From Baylisascaris procyonis (taxonomy: Eukaryota > Nematoda > Chromadorea > Rhabditida > Ascarididae), in assembly GCA_037389465.1 (NCBI GenBank), contig JAZARR010000179.1, forward strand, positions 2,514,501 to 2,578,500: a stretch of 64,000 nucleotides of DNA, given 5' to 3'. Below are positions 55,351 through 64,000 of the stretch, one piece after another. The translations under genes and the position numbers were made by a program. Positions within the stretch are counted from its first letter, which is position 1, and each line of letters opens with the position of its first letter. A model generated the notes under the pieces. That model searched no databases and was not told the DNA's origin. It saw only the letters and a list, made by a program, of their open reading frames with translations.

Positions 55351-58300
55351 AAAATTTCACAATTCTTTCATTGCATTTATGCATCAAAAATTGAAAGACG
55401 AGAAAATTCGAATTTAAAAAGAAATTTTTTTTTTCAATCGAATTACTAAAAAAAAACTCGACTTAGCTGTATAGGCAAAAATAATTCATCATCGAATCAA
55501 TATAGCGCTATTAGCATCACAACATATCATAGCAATAGACTAATAAATACTCAACGGTTTCCCTTTAAGAGAGAAAAAAAGAATATACATAAAATAAATT
55601 AAAAAACATGATTGAATATTCATGTCATAAATCGTTAATCGCTGAAATAAGCATTTCGTTTATATATACGATGTAAATAACTAAGAAATATCTCACTAAA
55701 AAGTGAAAAAAGTGAGAGGAAGGGGCTAAGGGTGAGGGGCGAGGGGCGAGAGAAAGGGAGGGGGATGGAGGAGAGATACTCAAATGAATTGCAACAAATT
55801 GACTGAAAATCTAAAATTTAGTTTATTCTAAAAAATTTCAATTATCATTCAAACTACATGCGAGTTATAAATTTTGTAAATGTACACATATGTGACCTTC
55901 TAATAAAAAAAAAAAAGAATTTGAATATTAATTAAACGACATATGCAAATTTTGACAAGTTAAATAATGCAAATAACGATAAGTTGAGATATTAGAGGAT
56001 TAAAAATTTTGACAGATATCATATGGCATCATATATATAGATAAATATAACACTCATAAAGAATAAACATGTATATAGGAAATACGATTAATAAATGAGA
56101 AATCAATCAGATTGCGAGCAATTGAAATCAAACGTGTTATAATAACTTGAAAATTATTGTCTTAGTAGAATATATATGAAATGCTAAATTACAACAATCT
56201 TTTCTACTATTTGGATATTTGAATATTTAAGTATATGCAAAAATTTCAAAAAAAAAAACCTAGTAAACATTCGATATTCGAGTGAAATATTTAAATAATG
56301 TCGGAGATTAATGCTTAATTTTTGTGATAACAAAATAATTGAATAATAGCTGAAATAATGATACGAAATGGAACATATTCAATAGAAATGACCGAGAGGA
56401 ATTTCAGTACAAATAAGAATGAGATTTATTTATAAGTTTACACCATCGATGAGCGTTATTATTAACGAGAAAATGAAATGAAAAACTGTTTATTTAAAAA
56501 AAATATTAATTTTATTGTGAGAATTAATAATTGTTGGCTTTTTTTCTTGTACAATGATATTCCCATGGCAATAAGAAAGAAAGTATTCAGCGTTGCGAAT
56601 TTCTAATTCTGGTTAGTTATGGAAGTGTACGAGCACATTAATCGACATTCAAGTAAAATCTGAATAAATATGAACAGCATAAAAACTGATTTTAATAGAA
56701 GCTTAAATTTTTGTTGATGATTAATTGCATATAGTAACACTCTAGAAAATCTCAATGTTTTACCTCATCTCGTTCAGGATCGATTCACAATCGGAAGAGA
56801 AAATATTATTAAAGTTCATTTTTTTTTGCATTGATTTCATTGCTTTAAGTTCAATCGAAATTAGAATTGATGAAATCAAGTGCCGCTCTCTATTAATGTA
56901 AAAACTGAAATACAACATCTATATATGAAACAGAGATGAATGACTAGAAAGAAGGCTATTACAGCAACGACTATCGATACAACACTGGTGAACAGTTGGC
57001 AATGAAGGGCAACGGTGAGGCAAAAATCAGAGAAGAAAGAGAAAAAAAAAATAAAGTAAAAGATCAAATTTTGTCGATCGAATATCGGTGAAATCACGTA
57101 AACATTAATCTACAAAACATTCCAATAATAAAAACAATTAACATAAAAAATAACCGAATAAGAGAGATGAAAATTGAAAATCGAAAGAAAATTGATTAAA
57201 ATAAAAGAGTTAACGATAATTGTGAATAGCGAAAATGATATTAACCCTTAAATAAGGCTTAAAAAGTATTCTTTATAAAAATAAATAATATTTTCTTACA
57301 TCTTAATCGTTATTGAATACTACTATAATAAAGTTGGAAAAAGAATAAACATTAATTCATTCAATCATACATCAATTAGAAACAATTGAAAATGCATCTG
57401 AAAATTTCAGAAATTAGTAACGAAAAAGTTTCAGGGAAATGTCAAGAAACATAATTAAAGATCTGAGGTGAGTCGCATTTCTTTCCAAACTGATCTCAGT
57501 CGGGACCTGGGATGGATGGAATTATTATCCATATTTCCTTGGGTTGAACTGGACTTCAAACGCCTACCGCCCCCCCCCCCTCTTGAAGTGGAATCGGCAT
57601 AGAGTTAGCCTCTCGACAGCACGGCGGAGATTATCGATAGCACGAACTAGCAAATTGGGGAAGAGGAGATCATCTCTCCGATTCAACCATTAGAATCCAT
57701 AGGGATAATGAATGTAACAAATAGTATTAAAAATTTCTTTGTTATATCGAATGCTTACTATGAACTCAATTGTTTAATCCGATTGCCGGAATGTGGAATG
57801 CATAGAGATTCGACGAATTGAAACTGGATAATTGTTTTCGAAAAATTTTTTAAAATTTTTAGAAATTTTAATGTTTTAAAGTTTGAAAAGTTGAAAAGTT
57901 TTAAAAAATATTTCAGGAATCACTTAAAAACAAAAAAAAAAGAAGGACGTAAAAAAAGGTTTTCTTCAAAGGTTCACACATATCGCTCAAATGTTTTTGT
58001 AAAAAGAAATTTGACGTTGAAATTATGTATGAGAAAAAATATGTGGGCTAAGAAAACATACGATGAAACCGCCCCTCTCCCTGCTCCTCCCTCTCCTCCC
58101 CCCACCCTTCTGAGCCAACTCCTTTCTCCTTAAAGAGTGAAAACTCGATGATTGCTCTCTCACAGCAAGCAACAAATTCTACTCGATAAGCGGAGAACAT
58201 ACCTTTCTAAGCTATATACAGTTCAACAGGCACTCTTATGAAACTTATGCTCAGTGACTGCAGGCCGCACAACGTTGAGGATAAAAGCGCTTTAAAAAAA

Positions 58301-59761
58301 TCTGAGAAAAGCTATCGATCGAATTGATATCGCCTAAGTTATAAGCCAACACGCCCACAGTATTCCATAGCTTTCACCATAACGATTCTGCAATTTGCTA
58401 ATACTAGGTAATATACTGTATGAAACAATGATTTTATCTAGATCAACATATCGTACTAGCTCGAATTGAAGCCATTGGCGCTATAGCGGACACTTCAGCC
58501 AAATTTAACGGAAATAAAATATTACACTGTTGACTTACTATTATGATATATATAGATTTACATCTTAGGTAATGAGTTAGATATTATTTACCACTACGCA
58601 TATTAAATAAGGTAAGTTACTTTCTAATTAGAGGCATGCAATAACTTCTACCGATGGTAATGAATCGGACATCATGCAAAGAATCAGACAAGTGAAGCAA
58701 GATTAACGCTACCGTATAATTTGTGCTTATACAGTAAGTAAATAAATTATTCACTCAAATATATATCAGACAAGTCATACTAAAAGTAAAGAAACTTTAT
58801 TTACTTTAAAGTTGAGGTAACTATATACGCATTTTAACTTTAGGGTGCCCAAGTGAAATCTAATTACAATTGATTCGAAAATCTTCGCTGAAATATTTTA
58901 CTTCTTGTATATTATTAGCTCATGAACTTTTCATTCATTAATGCATAACGGCATAAGCAATAAGGTGATCAACGATTTTTTTTTTTAAATTAGTGAATTC
59001 GAAATCTGCCATTGCATTTTATTGATTTCCACTGGATGCATTAAAAGCTCTTCTTGTAAAGACATCATCAATTTATTACTAATTATTAGTGTTGAAATAA
59101 AAATTTTCGTTGATGGATTTTTGAGTTCTTTGATGAAAAAAAAAAAATGGCTGGATGATTTAAATCCTACTGAATCTAATCGAATGAATTTGACCACAAC
59201 GAAGAAATCGAGTCTAGTAAATTACATCTGCAAAAATTTCGCATTCAAAATTATATAAAAGAATACTTTTTCCGCCAATAGATAAATATTTTACAAAAAA
59301 GACTTCTATAAAAGCTTACATTTATTGAAATTTTCTGCGAACGTATGAAGTAAAAGCCTATATAGAATTTCCTACATATTCTCCCATATATCAGATATTA
59401 GTACCAAAAGCATTTCCACCTTAATTTGTAACGTTGTTCACGTATACAATAACGGAAAATAGACCATGTAAATAGGGAATGAAGTACCATATCTGGTTGA
59501 AAATTTTAATTAAAGGTCATATAGGAGAGAAGATAGCTCAACATCACATCTATAATACGATCTGATTGTGAATCAAAAATCAGTATGTAGAGGATTATCA
59601 ACAAATCACGGAAATAAATTAAGATAAAAGTGTTCAGCACATCAACTCAAAGAATAAGCGAGGATGACAACGGATAGCGCATCAATTAAGCACTTAACTC
59701 ATCAGCACTTTATCACACTCCATTAGATAGTCAAAAAAAAAAAACTCCTTATCCTCTCTCA

Positions 59762-59880
59762 TTCAACTATTCAATTCAATTCAATTCAATTCAATACAAT
59801 TCAATTCAAGTAAATTAAATTAAACTAAATTAAGTTAAATTAAATTCAAATCAAATCAAATCAAATCAAATCAATTCATT
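59762..59880. repeat. Pentanucleotide satellite, compound
   Basis: About 24 units of a 5-bp repeat that drifts along its length. It begins as TTCAA units, passes through TAAAT-type units, and ends as TCAAA units. The period stays at five throughout. Confidence 0.9.
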
Positions 59881-61724
59881 TCGGTTCAACCATTTGCTCG
59901 CTTTAAAGGCTGAATATATTTACCAATCCCTGCCGTGTAATCATATATGAAATTGCGAACAAGAAAATCACAGCTGTCAAAAGCATTTCGTCATGGAGAT
60001 TGTGATGTTGAAGATTACATGATCGGATATGTCCTTAAAAGGTTGCTGATTGCGGTCAACAACCCATCTCCACTCTTTCTTCTTACTTTTATGAATCATA
60101 CCCACCGTGCCAGTCTATCAGTGTCCACATCGAGTTAGTCGTTTTTTGGCCATTATGACCATTCGATGCCCATAAATGAAATTCATCGTAAAGAATAACC
60201 ATTCAAGCAGAAATTCTCGCCGAAATATTTTATTATTTTCTGTTGTCTTTCGATTTATGGCTTCGCTAATGGGATATTCCTAGCACAGAATGGCACCGTT
60301 ATTTCCATATAATATCCGATCTGCACAAACTTCTACTATTGAGTGGCGTATCGAATACGATAAGAATGAACTCTCAACATTAACTTATTGTAAAAAATAT
60401 CAAAAAAAAGAGACCAATACTACGATTCTAATAAAGTGAATCAAAATTAGTTAGGTTATTAAGGTATTTTTAAATATCCCCAGTCTTGACAGTAACTCTC
60501 GATATAGAAGGAGAGAGGCAGCAGCGACTGTCCCCTCCCTGCTCCCCTTTTCGTCGGAAGAGGGAGAATAATCGAGTATAATTCCTATGCGTTCACTGAA
60601 TTTAATATGATGACGTCACTAATATCAACATTTTATGGTGAAGCATTTTCTTGCTCGACATGCCAAATACTGTTTACGTATTCAGCACATCATGTGCACA
60701 AAAATATGGATAAAAATGAGCATGAATAATAATAAAAAAAGGCTTCTGTCTACAAAAAAGTTCATTTCATAAAAAATTGTTTGTGAAAGGTATATGTATT
60801 TCGGCGTAAATGTACACAAAAATCGACCACCCATCTTTCCACATTTTCTATTGGAAAAAGCGGAAGTAATTAAAACTAAAGCGTCTATAGTCCAGATTTA
60901 CTGACAACGACCTTGCAACGAAGAGAAAAGAAGATAGTGGTCGAGAAAATTTCAAAAATAGGAAACAAATTTCCACCTCTCCCAATTATCTATCAATTAT
61001 TCATTCTTGCCAACGTCTTAAGTCGATTAAGTTAGCGTCGATTAACTATGCTAGCACAAAGACCATGTAAAAAGGATTGAAACATTTATTAATCTCAAAC
61101 GTGATCGATCAAAAAACCTAAATTCTGATCTCTTTTGTGGATGAACTCAACTTTATCATTAAATGAAAGCCAATAATTCAATTACAACAATATCAAGAAT
61201 TATATCACTAAGGTAAAGTAAAGATCAATAAAACACGCAAAAATATGAAATAAGTAATAGCTATAAAATGGAAAAAATATTGACGATACGGGATTATTAA
61301 TGATCGAGATTTATCGTTTTTGAGAACTCAACGAATGCAAATGATTTAATGAAGGTTGAGAATATTTTTTTCCCCAACAACAAATTGCAATAGTCATTAA
61401 TGGAAATATTTCACAGGAAAATTTAGAAATTAATTAAAATTTTTGAGAGATATTAATTCTCAGAAAGGAAGAAAGTCGACAAAATAAAATTTTAAATAAA
61501 TATTAAATTAAACAATAGAAAAGATGCTATTGTTGATGTGTTTCATAAATTTGTAGCGCATAAATGAGAAAAAAAAAACCAGGTGATAAAAGAGGAATGC
61601 ACCATAGCCAGACTTGAAAACCGAACTTCCCGTCCTCTCAATCTTTATCCACTAAAGTATTGCTTCACATTGAATATCAATGATAAAAATAATAATAACC
61701 AAATTTTATGAACACTTTTGTTTG

Positions 61725-61763
61725 CTTGCATTGCACTGCAAGCAATTTGCAATGCAATGCAAG
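61725..61763. repeat. 11-bp inverted repeat (hairpin)
   Basis: CTTGCATTGCA at 61725-61735 pairs exactly with TGCAATGCAAG at 61753-61763 across a 17-base loop. The stem is too short for a canonical miRNA precursor as seen; function unknown. Confidence 0.6.
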
Positions 61764-62063
61764 TGAATTAAGCTGATCGATACGGCTGTAAAGTGCAAAC
61801 GATGTCAACAATTGATGCTGCAAATTTTTTTTTTTTTTTTTTTTTTACATAGAGAACGTTAAGCAGCTGCACATGACAATCAGTGATGAGAATTGTCTTT
61901 TTTTTTTGAAAAAATAAAAATTATTTCTATGGATACTCTCATATATTAACGTAAGAATTATTTGAATTTTATCACTTTATTGAAATATTAAGGAAAGAGG
62001 AAATTTTCTTGTGAATAGGAAAGCGCTATATTAAAGAAATTTTGATATGAATAGATGTTATAT

Positions 62064-62083
62064 CAAAAAAATAAATAAATAAA

Positions 62084-62148
<65 letters not shown>

Positions 62149-62149
62149 A
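62064..62149. repeat. (AAAT)n microsatellite
   Basis: AAAT tetranucleotide repeats over about 85 bases with one slight interruption near 62088. Confidence 0.95.
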
Positions 62150-64000
62150 AGTGAATTAAAAATTTAATTTAAGTGGTCGCTACATTGGAATTATGCAATT
62201 CAAAGAAGCGAAAACACTACGAATGTGATTTTAATTCTTATAAATAAAGCATAAATGAATTAAGCTAATTTTTTTAAAACGAAAAATTTCAGCTTTTGAA
62301 AATGATCGTTCAAATAAGATTAATGTACTAAAGTCATTTTAAAAGCCAACAAAGTCATTTTTATTTTAACGCGAAACTCATACCTTCTTAATTTATTGCA
62401 TCAACACCTTGAAGCATATATCTGTCATTCTATTTAGATAAATGCTTGATATACTAGTGGAAAAGCTTCACTGGTGGGGAGATAGTGGGAGGGGGAGTGG
62501 AAAAGGGAGGGGGATGGAAGGTGAAAAAGGGATGAGGACGGAAGTCCTGAGGGTGGCAGGATGACTTAAGTATTGCACGACAGGAACACGACGAAATGTG
62601 TGGTGAATGAAATAGTAAGGAAATAGAGAAAAGCATATCCGTAAAAAAGAGTGGTTGGATATTTCTAGTGGAGTTGTGACAATGCGCAGAGATGATGTGT
62701 CAACGGGGTGGAACGATGGCGTCAACATATGTCAAATTCGTAACAATGACATCCAAATGCGATGCGATGATATTGTTCGCATCAGTCGGCTTCATCTATC
62801 GAATATTGAAAGTTCGATTAGAATGAACACTGAATGCCGAATTTCTGACAGTCGGATTAGGAAGAAGAAGGAATGTTGGATTCGGAAGAACGCCGAAATT
62901 TTTTTTTTTTATTAGCAATTTTCTGATTAAAATGACATTCAATAGAACCTCAACGCTCTACAGTATAGCAAGTGTTTTTTTTTTGCCGAAGATTCGACCA
63001 CTTTAACGATTTCAGTATTCAATTTCAGTATTCCGTGTTCCGCGCAGAAATTTTTCACCCAAATTTTAACTTTTTTACAAAAGTACCACATGTTCGCACA
63101 GTAAGTTGAATAATGTGATTGAGCAGTAGAACGGAGATGAATGGTAGGTGATGAAGGGGGAGAGGGGAGGGAGCAAGAAGGGGACAGCATAGATGTAATC
63201 TCGTAAAAATTGTAACTGTAACGCCCCCATCTCGCCCACTTCCCCTCGCTTCTCCTTTCCTCTGCAAGAAGCGGTTTTCCTTATCTTGCAACGCCAGCAA
63301 TTTTTTATGCGTCTTGCATATTTCTTCCAAACATTTTTATTATATTTTCTTTTTCTATAAAATGTTTCATAAGTGCATTTCTTATATACTGTTTAATAAA
63401 TTAAGATATTTAATAATTACTAGATAATCAGTTTATATTGTCAATAAAGTCATGAAATATAGCATTTTGTAATAAAATTCCCGCACTGTAACATTTGATC
63501 GAAAAAAGCATTTATTTTATAACAATAAATTGTCTTATAAATCTCTTTTTTGTTAAAAAAAAAAATGAAAAAGAACTTTCTCGAAGTTTTGTAAAAAATT
63601 TTCATTTGCATTTCATGACAGTCAAATTTACACATTTCGCTTTTTCAGAAGATTTCTATCTTTTATAGGTTGGAAGGATAAGAAGGAAGGGGAGGTGGAG
63701 AGGGAAGGGGGCGGAAGAAGTGATTGAAACAAAATAATTAACTTTTAATAAAATTATTTAATAAAATTATAGTCAACTTTTATATGAGACAATCAATATG
63801 GAAGTAATCGTATCGGTGAATGCTACAAAAACAATAATGCTTATCGTGAAATAAACGTATAAACAAAACGAATGATAATATAAAGTAAATAATGGGGCGA
63901 TAACATCTGCAATGATTGTAACATTAAAAAAAAAAGAAGAAGCAAATCGCTATCGAAGCATATGTATATTGTCAACAAATATAGGCAGATAATGACGTTG

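Larger units (their letters stand above)
55352..64000. other. AT-rich non-coding region upstream of the acidic gene
   Basis: No gene could be supported on either strand. Short ORFs have low-complexity Lys/Asn/Ile composition or read through G-rich tracts. Homopurine or homopyrimidine tracts occur near 55.72, 58.1, 60.5, 62.5, 63.2 and 63.7 kb. A GC-richer patch at 57.47-57.68 kb has no recognisable content and may be an old repeat. Confidence 0.5.

Noticed and set aside
63055..63330. Minus-strand ORF starting MEEICKTHKKLL
   Set aside because: It crosses a C/T-rich tract, has no acceptor or donor support, and its second half is low-complexity Leu/Pro.

Overview
This is eukaryotic nuclear DNA, most likely from a parasitic-type nematode. 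It is very AT-rich, the genes have many exons, and the introns run from gt to T-rich acceptors (ttttcag, tttatag, ttgcag). Two genes (TMED10-like and the acidic repeat gene) have an acceptor-like AG two bases before the chosen ATG, which fits nematode leader trans-splicing. A filarial or other spirurid worm is my guess from base composition; no marker in the window proves it. All exon models were assembled by eye from splice sites, reading phase and family knowledge.

Layout, left to right. (1) 409-9903, minus: a 15-exon RNF207-like RING/B-box/coiled-coil protein, modelled at 708 aa, with an unusual hydrophobic C-terminus. (2) 9904-13018: spacer with one member of a dispersed repeat pair, an (AT)n block and weak ORFs. 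(3) 13019-15997, minus: a five-exon TMED10 (p24 delta) cargo receptor, 206 aa, with two possible in-frame cassette exons in intron 1. (4) 18377-22191, plus: a five-exon YIPF4-type Golgi membrane protein, 269 aa, head-to-head with TMED10. (5) 24372-29914, minus: a five-exon gene of unknown family, about 305 aa. (6) 32347-55346, minus: a 23-kb gene with at least 14 exons, modelled at 1666 aa, coding for a highly charged repetitive protein that I could not name. Its largest intron (about 7 kb) holds two small candidate genes, one on the opposite strand with an in-frame TGA followed by CTA. (7) 55347-64000: AT-rich non-coding DNA with simple repeats.

TMED10 and YIPF4 both belong to ER-Golgi membrane traffic and may share the 2.4-kb divergent interval. 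RNF207 is known from vertebrates as a cardiac ubiquitin ligase; its role here is unknown. The large acidic protein combines amphipathic helical modules, a 12-residue charged tandem repeat, proline-rich SH3-ligand-like tracts, and about a dozen copies of a short motif of the form I-P-V-x-F-E-[DE]. This is the best candidate in the window for undescribed biology.

Non-coding signals that stand out are a 12-bp word (GGCGCAAATGTC) found six times, a 183-bp element with perfect 16-bp terminal inverted repeats related to that word, five (AT)n blocks mostly near 60 bp, and many G-rich homopurine tracts. I found no rRNA or convincing tRNA gene, no CRISPR array and no prokaryotic operon.
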